DNA of 64,000 nucleotides, taken from Salibaculum sp035270045. Its GTDB lineage: Bacteria > Pseudomonadota > Alphaproteobacteria > Rhodobacterales > Rhodobacteraceae. Location of the stretch: positions 1-64,000 of the forward strand of contig NZ_DATFIP010000004.1 in NCBI RefSeq assembly GCF_035270045.1, read 5' to 3'. The notes beneath the pieces were generated by a model. It was given only the letters and a program-made list of their open reading frames with translations. It made no database searches and was not told where the DNA came from. Shown piece after piece: positions 1 through 7,872 of the stretch (its first letter is position 1; the number at the start of each line of letters is the position of its first letter). The translations under genes and the position numbers were made by a program.

Positions 1-143
1 GTGCGCTGGCCGCCGGCTGGAGCCTGCATGGCGGCCCGCAATACGCGTTTGACGGCGCCAACGGGGTGATGCGCTGCGGTCAGGCGGTGACCAAGGACGT
101 GCCCGGCGCCTATTCCCCCGACATGAAGCTGGGCGAGCAGTGA
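1..143 (+). CDS. C-terminal end of a DUF1737-like small protein (partial)
   Basis: The reading frame is open from the left edge (first full codon at base 3) to TGA at 141-143, so only the last 46 residues are visible. They include WSLHGGP, a Tyr/Phe-Asp pair, MRCGQAV and a Pro-rich tail, the look of the small DUF1737 proteins found in Rhodobacterales. No function is established for the family. Its stop overlaps the GTG start of the next gene (GTGA), so the two are probably translationally coupled. The residues do not match the malyl-CoA lyase C-terminus that might be expected next to mch. The assignment is from memory of the family and is tentative. Confidence 0.5.
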   Translation, partial: ALAAGWSLHGGPQYAFDGANGVMRCGQAVTKDVPGAYSPDMKLGEQ

Positions 144-1168
144 CCAAGACGGGTGCCGGCCGGTTCTTCGAGGACTACGCCGTGGGCGAGGTGATCCGAC
201 ATGCCGTGCCCCGCACCCTGAAGGAGGGCGAGCGCGCGCTTTATCATGCTCTGTACCCGGCGCGGCACGCACTGTATTCATCCGATCCCTTTGCGCAGGC
301 CTGCGGGCTGCCGTCCAGCCCGCTCGACGATCTGGTGACCTTCCACATGGTCTTCGGCAAGACGGTGCCGGATGTCTCGCTGAATGCCGTGGCCAACCTC
401 GGCTATGCGGAGGGGCGCTGGATCACGCCGCTCTGGCCCGGGGACACGATCACCGCCAGTTCCGAGGTCATCGGGGTCAAACAGAACTCCAACGGCAAGA
501 GCGGCGTCGTCTGGGTGCGCACGACAGGCCGCAACCAGCACGCCGAGACCCTTCTGTCCTACGTGCGCTGGGTCATGGTGCGCAAAAGGAACCCCGCGGC
601 GCCCGCGCCCGCGCCCGTGATTCCCGAACTGGCCGGGGCGCTGGCGCCCGGGGATCTGGCGATCCCCCGGGGGCTGGATTTCACCGGCTACGATTTCGAA
701 CTGGCCGGCGAGCCGCACCGCTGGGCCGACTACGACATCGGCGAGCGCATCGACCACGTCGACGGCGTCACCGTCGAGGAGGCCGAGCACATGATGGCAA
801 CGCGCCTGTGGCAGAACACGGCCAAGGTGCATTTCGACCTGACCTTCCGCCCCGAGGGACGGCTGGTCTACGGCGGCCACGTGATTTCCATGGCCCGCGC
901 GTTGTCGTTCAACGGACTGGCCAATGCGCAGATGATCGTGGGACTGAACGGCGGCGCCCATGCCAACCCCTGTTTCGCCGGCGATACGATCAAGGCCTGG
1001 TCCGAGGTGCTGGACAAGGCCCGGACCCCGGCCCCCGGTGTCGGTGCGCTGCGCATGCGGCTGGTGGCGACGAGGGATGGAAAGGTCGGCCACACCCATG
1101 GGGAGGACGGCAAGTACCTTCCGGGTGTGTTGCTCGATCTCGACTACTGGGTCCTCGTCCCGGTGTGA
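140..1168 (+). CDS. mch: mesaconyl-CoA hydratase (beta-methylmalyl-CoA dehydratase), MaoC-type
   Basis: Interconverts mesaconyl-CoA and beta-methylmalyl-CoA in the ethylmalonyl-CoA pathway of acetyl-CoA assimilation; cytosolic. The 342 residues form two MaoC/hot-dog halves (about 1-155 and 190-342). The N-terminal run GRFFEDYAVGE, the ERALYHALYPARHAL stretch and the NLGYAEGRW stretch closely match remembered Rhodobacter Mch, which has about the same length. The start is GTG at 140, overlapping the preceding stop; no better ATG lies near the conserved N-terminus. ecm and ccr of the same pathway lie 8-12 kb downstream, which supports the call. No terminator follows; a 216-base spacer leads to sdhC. 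Confidence 0.88.
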   Translation: MTKTGAGRFFEDYAVGEVIRHAVPRTLKEGERALYHALYPARHALYSSDPFAQACGLPSSPLDDLVTFHMVFGKTVPDVSLNAVANLGYAEGRWITPLWPGDTITASSEVIGVKQNSNGKSGVVWVRTTGRNQHAETLLSYVRWVMVRKRNPAAPAPAPVIPELAGALAPGDLAIPRGLDFTGYDFELAGEPHRWADYDIGERIDHVDGVTVEEAEHMMATRLWQNTAKVHFDLTFRPEGRLVYGGHVISMARALSFNGLANAQMIVGLNGGAHANPCFAGDTIKAWSEVLDKARTPAPGVGALRMRLVATRDGKVGHTHGEDGKYLPGVLLDLDYWVLVPV

Positions 1169-1195
1169 GCCAGACGGGACGAGTGAAAGGCATTC

Positions 1196-1224
1196 GTGAT
1201 CACAGCATTCGGGCGCGTGATCAC
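1196..1224. promoter_or_regulatory. pair of GTGATCAC palindromes upstream of sdhC
   Basis: The perfect 8-bp palindrome GTGATCAC occurs at 1196-1203 and again at 1217-1224. Centre-to-centre distance is 21 bp, two turns of the helix, which suggests two dimer sites on one DNA face. Both are followed by CA. They sit about 160 bases before the sdhC start and just after mch. The binding protein is unknown; a role in sdh control is inference. Confidence 0.45.
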
Positions 1225-1333
1225 AAATCGGTAAAAATTTCTGCCCTGCGGCAAGATTCCCCTATTGTCCCCTGTGCAAGCGCGTGACTCTTCTGCCAGA
1301 ATGGCTAGAACAGTCCTGATATGCGATTGTATA

Positions 1334-1350
1334 CCGTCACCGTATGACGG
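1334..1350. repeat. inverted repeat in the sdhC leader
   Basis: CCGTCA (1334-1339), five bases, TGACGG (1345-1350): a 6-bp inverted repeat 34 bases before the sdhC ATG and upstream of its ribosome binding site (AAGGGAG, about 1372-1378). It could be an operator or a small leader hairpin. No T-run follows, so it is not a terminator. Confidence 0.35.
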
Positions 1351-1384
1351 GCACGATGGTCGCGACGACAGAAGGGAGCCTTAC

Positions 1385-1768
1385 ATGGCCGACGTGAATC
1401 GCGGGAATCGCCCGCTTTCGCCTCACCTGCAGATATACCGCCCGCAATGGACCTCGATGACCTCGATCTTCGTACGTATCACGGGCAACGCCCTGTTGAT
1501 CTCGGCGCTGCTGGTGGTCTGGTGGCTGGCCGCGCTGGCCCGCGGCCCAGAAGCCTACGGCATCGCCAATGGCGTGCTGACAAGCTGGTTCGGCGATCTT
1601 GTCATGTTCCTCAGCGTGGGCGGCATCTGGTATCACCTGCTGGGCGGCGTGCGGCACCTTATCTGGGACAGCGGGCACATGCTGGATGTCGAACGCTCCG
1701 AGATGTTCGGGCAGGGCATGGTGATCGTCGCCGTTCTGCTGACCGTTTTCACAGCCGTCGTTCTGTAA
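1385..1768 (+). CDS. sdhC: succinate dehydrogenase cytochrome b556 subunit
   Basis: Membrane anchor of complex II; with SdhD it holds haem b and the quinone site. The 127 residues begin with a SdhC-type N-terminus (RPLSPHLQIY) and carry three hydrophobic helices at about 30-50, 65-88 and 108-127. His84 in YHLLGGVRH is the expected haem ligand by family analogy. The frame is open 120 bases further upstream, but the ATG at 1385 follows AAGGGAG at good spacing and fits family length. First gene of sdhCDAB, 10 bases before sdhD. Confidence 0.93.
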   Translation: MADVNRGNRPLSPHLQIYRPQWTSMTSIFVRITGNALLISALLVVWWLAALARGPEAYGIANGVLTSWFGDLVMFLSVGGIWYHLLGGVRHLIWDSGHMLDVERSEMFGQGMVIVAVLLTVFTAVVL

Positions 1769-1778
1769 GGGGGACCCG

Positions 1779-2150
1779 ATGCGATTCATGACAGACCGCA
1801 AGCGCGCCACGGGTCTCGGCTCGGCCAAGTCGGGAACGCAACATCACTGGCACATGATGGTGTCCTCGGTGGCGCTTGTCGGACTCGTGCCGCTTTTCGT
1901 GTTCACCTTCGGACGGGGGCTGGGCATGGGCTACGAAGAGGCGTTGGCCTACTACGGGCGCCCCTTCCCGGCGATCATCGGCATCCTGACGCTGCTGGTG
2001 GGCTTCTATCACTTCAAGGGCGGTGTTCAGACCCTGATCGAGGACTACGTTCATGGTCTGGCCGGCAAGGCGCTGATCATCGGCATGACCTGCCTTTCCT
2101 ACGCGGCGGCCGCGATCGGTGTTTTCGCCATCGTGCGCATTGCCCTTTAG
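1779..2150 (+). CDS. sdhD: succinate dehydrogenase hydrophobic membrane anchor subunit
   Basis: Second membrane anchor of complex II. The 123 residues hold three helices (about 27-45, 63-80 and 95-120). His78 in FYHFKGG and the Asp89-Tyr90 pair in EDYVHG are the family residues linked to haem and quinone binding. A ribosome binding site, GGGGGA, lies just before the ATG. It sits 10 bases after sdhC and 18 before sdhA, consistent with one transcript. Confidence 0.92.
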   Translation: MRFMTDRKRATGLGSAKSGTQHHWHMMVSSVALVGLVPLFVFTFGRGLGMGYEEALAYYGRPFPAIIGILTLLVGFYHFKGGVQTLIEDYVHGLAGKALIIGMTCLSYAAAAIGVFAIVRIAL

Positions 2151-2168
2151 ATCCGGGACGACTGAAAC

Positions 2169-3974
2169 ATGGCTGAATACGATTACGAAACACACGAATA
2201 CGACGTGGTCGTGGTGGGCGCCGGCGGTGCCGGACTTCGCGCCACGCTGGGCATGGCCGAACAGGGCCTGCGCACCGCCTGCATTTCCAAGGTTTTCCCG
2301 ACACGGTCTCACACCGTGGCCGCGCAAGGGGGTATCGCTGCAAGCCTTGGCAACATGGGCCCCGACAGCTGGCAGTGGCACATGTATGACACGGTGAAGG
2401 GGTCCGACTGGCTGGGCGATACCGACGCCATGGAATACCTGGCCAAAGAAGCTCCGAAGGCGGTCTACGAGCTGGAGCACTACGGTGTGCCCTTCAGCCG
2501 CACCGAAGAGGGCAACATCTACCAGCGCCCCTTCGGCGGTCACACGACCGAGTTCGGCGAGGGCCCCCCGGTGCAGCGCACCTGCGCCGCCGCCGACCGG
2601 ACCGGCCATGCCATCCTTCACACGCTCTACGGACAGTCGCTCAAGCAGCAAGCCGAATTCTACATCGAATATTTCGCCATCGACCTGCTGATGTCCGAGG
2701 ACGGCCAGTGCGAGGGTGTGCTGTGCTGGAAGCTGGACGATGGCACCATGCATGTCTTTTCCGCCAAGATGGTCGTGCTGGCCACCGGCGGCTATGGCCG
2801 CGCCTACTTCAGTGCCACCAGCGCCCATACCTGTACCGGCGACGGGGGTGGCATGGTGGCCCGCGCGGGCCTGCCGCTCCAGGACATGGAGTTCGTGCAG
2901 TTCCACCCCACGGGCATTTACGGCGCAGGCTGCCTGATCACCGAGGGCGCGCGCGGCGAGGGCGGCTACCTGACCAACAGCGAGGGCGAGCGGTTCATGG
3001 AGCGTTACGCGCCCCAATACAAGGACCTGGCGCCGCGCGATTATGTCAGTCGCTGCATGACCATGGAGATCCGCGAGGGGCGCGGGGTGGGGTCCAAGGG
3101 CGACCATATCCACCTCAACCTCAACCACCTGCCCGCCGAGGCGCTGAACCTGCGTCTGCCGGGCATTTCGGAAAGCGCCAAGATATTTGCCGGTGTTGAT
3201 GTCACGAAAGAGCCGATCCCGGTGCTGCCAACGGTGCACTACAACATGGGTGGCGTGCCGACCAACTATTGGGGCGAGGTCCTCAACCCGACCGACAAGG
3301 ACCCGAATGCCATTGTCCCGGGCCTGATGGCCGTGGGCGAGGCGGGGTGCGCCTCGGTCCACGGGGCCAACCGGCTGGGATCGAACTCGTTGATCGACCT
3401 CGTGGTCTTCGGGCGCGCAGCGGCGATCCGCGCGGGTGACGTGGTGGATCGCGACAGCGCCGTGCCGGAACCCGCCAAGGCCGCGATCGACAAGGCCTTT
3501 GACCGCTTCGACGGGCTGCGTCACGCCGATGGGGCCACGCCGACCGCCGAACTGCGCCTCGAGATGCAGCAGACGATGCAGCGGGACGCGGCTGTTTTCC
3601 GGGCCAGTGACACGCTCAAGAACGGCGTCGAACAGATGACCGCGGTAGCCGGCAAGATGGCCGATATCAAGGTCACTGACCGCAGCCTGGTCTGGAACAG
3701 CGACCTGATGGAAACCCTGGAACTGACCAACCTTATGCCCAATGCGCTGGCAACGGTCTGCAGTGCGGCGGCCCGAACGGAAAGCCGGGGCGCCCACGCG
3801 CACGAGGACCATGGCGCGCGGGATGACAAGAAATGGCGTGTCCATACCATCGCCCGGGTCGCGGATGAAAATGTGGACCTGTCCTATCGCCCGGTGATCG
3901 AGTCCCCGTTGACCAAGGAAAAGGACGGCGGCATCAACCTCAAGAAGATCGCGCCGAAGGAACGGACCTTCTGA
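2169..3974 (+). CDS. sdhA: succinate dehydrogenase flavoprotein subunit
   Basis: Catalytic subunit oxidising succinate to fumarate on the cytoplasmic face. The 601 residues show the FAD dinucleotide fold GAGGAG (17-22), and His48 in RSHTVAAQGG, which carries covalent FAD in this family. The QFHPTG substrate region and the NRLGSNSL signature are also present. Length is typical. The stop overlaps the ATG of a small lipoprotein-like gene (TGATG), so SdhB is not the next gene here. Succinyl-CoA from the ethylmalonyl-CoA pathway enters the TCA cycle through this step. Confidence 0.97.
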   Translation: MAEYDYETHEYDVVVVGAGGAGLRATLGMAEQGLRTACISKVFPTRSHTVAAQGGIAASLGNMGPDSWQWHMYDTVKGSDWLGDTDAMEYLAKEAPKAVYELEHYGVPFSRTEEGNIYQRPFGGHTTEFGEGPPVQRTCAAADRTGHAILHTLYGQSLKQQAEFYIEYFAIDLLMSEDGQCEGVLCWKLDDGTMHVFSAKMVVLATGGYGRAYFSATSAHTCTGDGGGMVARAGLPLQDMEFVQFHPTGIYGAGCLITEGARGEGGYLTNSEGERFMERYAPQYKDLAPRDYVSRCMTMEIREGRGVGSKGDHIHLNLNHLPAEALNLRLPGISESAKIFAGVDVTKEPIPVLPTVHYNMGGVPTNYWGEVLNPTDKDPNAIVPGLMAVGEAGCASVHGANRLGSNSLIDLVVFGRAAAIRAGDVVDRDSAVPEPAKAAIDKAFDRFDGLRHADGATPTAELRLEMQQTMQRDAAVFRASDTLKNGVEQMTAVAGKMADIKVTDRSLVWNSDLMETLELTNLMPNALATVCSAAARTESRGAHAHEDHGARDDKKWRVHTIARVADENVDLSYRPVIESPLTKEKDGGINLKKIAPKERTF

Positions 3975-4255
3975 TGCTGCGTCTCGTGCCTGTCCTGCTG
4001 GGCCTCGCGGCCTGTGCCCCGCAGCCGATAAGCCCCGAACGGGCGGCGGAAATCTGCGAGGAAAGGGCGCGGGCCGCGCAGGGCCCGACGGGCCGTGTTA
4101 CGATCGGAGCCAGCAACAGCGACGGGCCCTTCGCCGGGGCTGAAATCGGAGTGACCTCCGACTACCTGGCCGGACGCGACCCCATCGAGGTCTACCGGCA
4201 ATGCGTCTATTCGCGTACCGGCGCGGCGCCGATCCGTCCGCCACGCCTGCGCTGA
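3974..4255 (+). CDS. small lipoprotein-like protein inside the sdh operon
   Basis: Function unknown. The 93 residues start with a short hydrophobic signal (LVPVLLGLAAC) that ends in a lipobox-like LAAC, then a small soluble domain with EICEERARAA, a Gly/Ser-rich stretch and a Cys near the C-terminus (YRQCVY). The ATG overlaps the sdhA stop, so it must be translated with sdhA. A second lipoprotein-like gene follows 19 bases later. The position suggests expression with complex II but not a structural role in it. Confidence 0.7.
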   Translation: MLRLVPVLLGLAACAPQPISPERAAEICEERARAAQGPTGRVTIGASNSDGPFAGAEIGVTSDYLAGRDPIEVYRQCVYSRTGAAPIRPPRLR

Positions 4256-4274
4256 TATCAAGAGGAGTTTGAAG

Positions 4275-4586
4275 ATGAAGAAGATGGTTCTTTCCCTGGT
4301 CGCCGCCGCCGCCCTGGCAGGGTGCGACATGCCGGGCATGATGGCCGACCCGACGGCGACAGACCTTGTCTCGGCATCAATGGTGGGCGCCGAGTTGTCC
4401 GGCGGTATCGTCGTGACCGATCGCATCGCCCGCCCGCTGGCGGAATGCGTCGCGGAACATGCCACCGACGAGGAACTTGCCCGGATCGTCGCCGCCGAGG
4501 ATGACGCCGCGCGCAACGCCATCACCAGCACGGTGCTGGCCCGGCCCGAGGCCATAAAATGCGCAACCGAAGCCCTGACCGCCTGA
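4275..4586 (+). CDS. second small lipoprotein-like protein inside the sdh operon
   Basis: Function unknown. The 103 residues open with KKMVLSLVAAAALAGC, a clear lipoprotein signal with lipobox LAGC, followed by a Met/Ala-rich soluble part with a few cysteines (AECVAEH, IKCATE). An upstream in-frame TTG at 4269 is possible, but the ATG at 4275 lies 7 bases after GAGGAG and is preferred. The paired Cys in the mature part resemble small periplasmic Rhodobacterales proteins of no known role. It ends 25 bases before sdhB. Confidence 0.75.
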   Translation: MKKMVLSLVAAAALAGCDMPGMMADPTATDLVSASMVGAELSGGIVVTDRIARPLAECVAEHATDEELARIVAAEDDAARNAITSTVLARPEAIKCATEALTA

Positions 4587-4611
4587 CCGACCTGAAAGGA
4601 GCCAGACCGAC

Positions 4612-5391
4612 ATGGTCCAGCTGACCCTTCCCAAGAACAGCCGGATGACCACCGGCAAGACATGGCCCAAGCCCGAGGGCGCGACCAAACTGCGCAAGGT
4701 GCAGGTCTATCGCTGGAACCCCGATGACGGGCAGAACCCGCGACTGGACACCTATTGGGTGGACATGGATGATTGCGGTCCGATGGTTCTGGACGTTCTC
4801 ATCAAGATCAAGAACGAGATCGACCCGACATTGACCTTCCGCCGGTCCTGCCGCGAAGGTATCTGTGGATCCTGCGCGATGAACATCGACGGTATCAACA
4901 CGCTGGCCTGTATCTATGGCGCCGACGAGGTCAAGGGCGATATCAAGATCTACCCGCTGCCGCACATGCCTGTGGTCAAGGACCTGATCCCGGATCTGAC
5001 GCATTTCTACGCCCAGCACGCGAGCGTAATGCCCTGGCTTGAAACCAAGACCAACCGCCCGGCGAAAGAGTGGAAGCAGTCCATCGAGGACCGCGAGAAA
5101 CTCGACGGGCTTTATGAATGCGTGATGTGCGCCTGCTGTTCGACGGCCTGTCCATCCTATTGGTGGAACGGCGATCGCTACCTGGGGCCGGCGGCCCTCC
5201 TGCACGCCTATCGCTGGATCATCGACAGCCGCGACGAGGCCACGGGGGAACGGTTGGACCAGCTGGAAGATCCTTTCAAGCTTTATCGCTGCCACACGAT
5301 CATGAACTGTGCCAAGACTTGCCCCAAGGGCCTGAACCCGGCCAAGGCCATCGCCCAGACCAAGAAACTGATGGTCGAGCGCCAGGTCTGA
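4612..5391 (+). CDS. sdhB: succinate dehydrogenase iron-sulfur subunit
   Basis: Electron-transfer subunit of complex II. The 259 residues hold the [2Fe-2S] ferredoxin motif CREGICGSC followed by the C-terminal pair of cluster motifs, CVMCACCSTACP and CHTIMNCAKTCPKG, for the [4Fe-4S] and [3Fe-4S] centres. Length is normal. AAAGGAG precedes the ATG. It is separated from sdhA by two lipoprotein-like genes, an uncommon insertion. The next gene starts 5 bases after its stop, so transcription probably continues into the ZIP-like gene. Confidence 0.96.
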   Translation: MVQLTLPKNSRMTTGKTWPKPEGATKLRKVQVYRWNPDDGQNPRLDTYWVDMDDCGPMVLDVLIKIKNEIDPTLTFRRSCREGICGSCAMNIDGINTLACIYGADEVKGDIKIYPLPHMPVVKDLIPDLTHFYAQHASVMPWLETKTNRPAKEWKQSIEDREKLDGLYECVMCACCSTACPSYWWNGDRYLGPAALLHAYRWIIDSRDEATGERLDQLEDPFKLYRCHTIMNCAKTCPKGLNPAKAIAQTKKLMVERQV

Positions 5392-5395
5392 GCCA

Positions 5396-6112
5396 GTGCA
5401 GGACGGCGTGCTGCCCGCGCTGGCCCTGGCGGCGTTTGCCGGGCTGTCCATCCCTGTCGGGGCATGGCTGGGCAGCAGGATGTACCTGTTCCCCACTTGG
5501 CTGAACGACGAATTCCGGCACACCATCATCGCTTTCGGCGGCGGCGCGTTGTTGGCGGCCGTGGCCTTGGTTCTGGTGCCTGAAGGCGTGCAATATGTCA
5601 GCCCGGTGATGGCCATGCTGGCCTTCTGCGCCGGGGGCGGCGTGTTCGGGCTGGTCGATCGTGCGCTGGAAAAGCGTGGGGGGCACGGCGCCCAGTTCAT
5701 GGCGATGCTTCTGGATTACATCCCTGAGGCGATGGCGCTTGGCGCCTTGATGAGCGATGCGATGGGGGTTGCCGTCCTTATGGCCGGTCTCATCATGGTG
5801 CAGAACCTGCCCGAGGGGTTCAACGCGTTCCGCGAGATGGAGGGCGGCGCGCGCCGCAAGCGCCGGTCTCTGTTCTGGCTCTTCGTGCTGGTGGTGCCCC
5901 TTGGACCGCTCGCCGCCTGGCTCGGTGTTTCGGTCCTGGCCAGCAACACGGCAATCCTGGGCGCGATCATGCTTTTTGCGTCTGGCGGGATCATCTACCT
6001 GATTTTCGAGGACGTGGCGCCCCAGGTTCCGCTTGAGCGCCATTGGAGCCCGCCGCTGGGCGCCGTTGCCGGTTTCGCCCTGGGCCTGGCGGGGAGCCTT
6101 GTTGCCGCTTGA
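5396..6112 (+). CDS. ZIP-family-like metal transporter with altered metal motif
   Basis: Integral membrane protein of 238 residues with about seven or eight hydrophobic segments, a Lys/Arg-rich loop in the middle (GGARRKRRS) and the pairing of helices seen in ZIP transporters. The two ZIP metal motifs are recognisable but changed: DYIPEAMALG replaces the usual His-x-x-x-Glu-Gly helix, and QNLPEGFN has Gln where HNxPEG has His. The start is GTG at 5396, five bases after sdhB. Transport of zinc or another metal is likely from the family, but the ligand changes make the substrate uncertain. Confidence 0.7.
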   Translation: MQDGVLPALALAAFAGLSIPVGAWLGSRMYLFPTWLNDEFRHTIIAFGGGALLAAVALVLVPEGVQYVSPVMAMLAFCAGGGVFGLVDRALEKRGGHGAQFMAMLLDYIPEAMALGALMSDAMGVAVLMAGLIMVQNLPEGFNAFREMEGGARRKRRSLFWLFVLVVPLGPLAAWLGVSVLASNTAILGAIMLFASGGIIYLIFEDVAPQVPLERHWSPPLGAVAGFALGLAGSLVAA

Positions 6113-6268
6113 CGCGGCCGGGCAGGGCAGCGCGCGGTCATTCCGGAATTGGCAAGGCTATGTCCTGCCGGGGTGCCGGTCCTGTTGTGAGAGGCCCCTG
6201 CGGTCGGGGCGTCTTCAGAGCGAAAGCCCGTGATTGCCATTATCCAAAGGCTGGTGTTTCCTGTGCCT

Positions 6269-7108
6269 ATGGAACCTGAAGATGCCGATGCGCGCCGGGC
6301 CGTGGCCCCGGTGATATGCTACCCGACCGACGATCTGCCAGTGCCGGACATGTCGTGCTACCAGGCGGCCAGCAGCGGTGCGCAGGTGGCCTGGGCGGTC
6401 ACGGTTCCGCCGCGCGATGCGGCGGTGATCGAGGTTCCCGCGGGGGCATTCCTTCGCATCACCTCTGTGGAGGGGCCTCAAGTCGGGGACCTGAACCTCT
6501 TCAACGCGCATGACCTGTCCGAGCGGTTCTATTCGGGCAAGACGCGGGCGCTCCATGGCACCCACGTGACGACGGGCGATCGACTTTGGTCATCGTTTCC
6601 GACGCTGCGCCCAATGGCCACCGTGGTGCGGGATACGCTGGCTTGGTACGGCATCGACCAGTACGGCGCATCCGTCCATGACGTGATCGGCACGCGCTGT
6701 GATCCCTACACCGGCAATCTGCTGTCCGGTAGCCAATATCACCATTGTTGCCATTCGAATCTGACGCGGGCCCTGGCCGAGGCACGCGGCCTGACGCCGG
6801 CCGAGTCCGAGCGGCATGTTCATGACGTGCTGAATGTCTTCATGTGCACCGGGTTCACCCGCGATACCGGGCAGTATTTCATGAAGGCCAGCCCGGTGCG
6901 GCCCGGAGACCATATCGAATTTCTGGCCGAGATCGACCTGCTGGCGGTTCTGAGCGCCTGCCCCGGCGGCGATTGCGGGGCCGAGCATTCCAGTGACCTG
7001 GCGGCCTGCTTTCCCCTGCGCATGGAACATCGCCAGCCCCAACCGGGCGCTCTGGCGGGCTGGTCACCGCCGCCGGTCAACGGCTATGACCGCAGCCACG
7101 CGGCCTAG
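6269..7108 (+). CDS. DUF1989 / urea carboxylase-associated family protein
   Basis: Soluble protein of 279 residues from the ATG at 6269. An in-frame GTG at 6230 would add 13 residues, but the shorter form begins close to the conserved domain. Conserved family stretches are visible: GPQVGDLNLFN, SVHDVIGTRCDPYT, a His/Cys cluster (HHCCHSN) that could bind a metal, and PGGDC near the end. Relatives sit beside urea carboxylase or in purine and amino-acid degradation loci, but their reaction is unproven. Here the convergent neighbour is deoD, and both genes end in the same CTAG (7105-7108). Confidence 0.75.
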   Translation: MEPEDADARRAVAPVICYPTDDLPVPDMSCYQAASSGAQVAWAVTVPPRDAAVIEVPAGAFLRITSVEGPQVGDLNLFNAHDLSERFYSGKTRALHGTHVTTGDRLWSSFPTLRPMATVVRDTLAWYGIDQYGASVHDVIGTRCDPYTGNLLSGSQYHHCCHSNLTRALAEARGLTPAESERHVHDVLNVFMCTGFTRDTGQYFMKASPVRPGDHIEFLAEIDLLAVLSACPGGDCGAEHSSDLAACFPLRMEHRQPQPGALAGWSPPPVNGYDRSHAA

Positions 7109-7809
7109 GCAAAGGCCGCCTGAAGGGCAATCTCGATCATGTCGGAAAAGCTGCGTTCGCGGTCCTCGGCGGGAAGGGCCGCGCCGGTGTCCAGGTGGTC
7201 GCTGACGGTCAGGACGGCCAACGCCCGGCGGCCATGACGGGCAGCGAGTGTGTAGAGTTCGGCCGCCTCCATCTCGACGCCCAGGATGCCGTGGCGGCGC
7301 ATTTCCGCGTTCAGGTCGGGACGTTCGTCATAGAATGTGTCAGAGGAATAGATGCCGCCGACATGGGTGTCGATGGCCCGGTCGCGCGCAGCCCGTTCGG
7401 CGGCAGCCAGTAGCCCGTGATCGGCGCAGGGGGCGAAGTTGAATTCGCGCAGGATGGTGGAAGAGGGTGTCGCGATCGAGGATGCGGTCATGGCCAGGAT
7501 CACGTCGCGCAGCTTGACATGTGGCTGCATCCCCCCGCAGGAACCCACCCGGATCAGGGTCTGGACCTCGAAATCGCGGATCAGTTCGTTGGCATAGATA
7601 GACATCGAAGGCATGCCCATCCCCGAGCCCTGGATCGTCACGCGCTGGCCGTGCCAGGTTCCCGTGAAGCCCAGCATGCCGCGGGTTTCGTTGATGCGGA
7701 CCGCGTCGGTCAGAAAGGTCTCGGCGGCCCATTTCGCGCGGTAGGGGTCGCCGGGCATCAACACCGTTTCCGCGACCTGCTCCTTGTCCGCGCCGATATG
7801 TATCGTCAT
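7105..7809 (-). CDS. deoD: purine nucleoside phosphorylase, DeoD type
   Basis: Phosphorolysis of purine (deoxy)nucleosides to base plus (deoxy)ribose-1-phosphate; cytosolic, hexameric in the family. The 234 residues start MTIHIGADKEQVAETVLMPGDP and include GMGMPSMSIYANEL, RVGSCGG, the acid loop GVEMEAAELY and VSDH near the C-terminus, all typical of DeoD. The frame is open further upstream, but the ATG at 7809 matches the family N-terminus and length. The stop interlocks with that of the DUF1989 gene. A second, PNP-II-type phosphorylase lies at 26.2 kb. Confidence 0.95.
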   Translation of the reverse strand: MTIHIGADKEQVAETVLMPGDPYRAKWAAETFLTDAVRINETRGMLGFTGTWHGQRVTIQGSGMGMPSMSIYANELIRDFEVQTLIRVGSCGGMQPHVKLRDVILAMTASSIATPSSTILREFNFAPCADHGLLAAAERAARDRAIDTHVGGIYSSDTFYDERPDLNAEMRRHGILGVEMEAAELYTLAARHGRRALAVLTVSDHLDTGAALPAEDRERSFSDMIEIALQAAFA

Positions 7810-7872
7810 CGTTTGCCCTCTAGGTCTTTTGCGATAGGCTGGCGACCGTAGCTGCAGACGGATCATTTGCCA

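Noticed and set aside
1749..3845. Long open frame of 698 codons on the minus strand opposite sdhD and sdhA
   Set aside because: It is the antisense shadow of strongly conserved sdhA in GC-rich DNA; the translation is His/Arg/Gln-rich without domains.
4269..4274. TTG start for the second sdh lipoprotein
   Set aside because: It is only 1-2 bases after the GAGGAG site; the ATG at 4275 has normal spacing.
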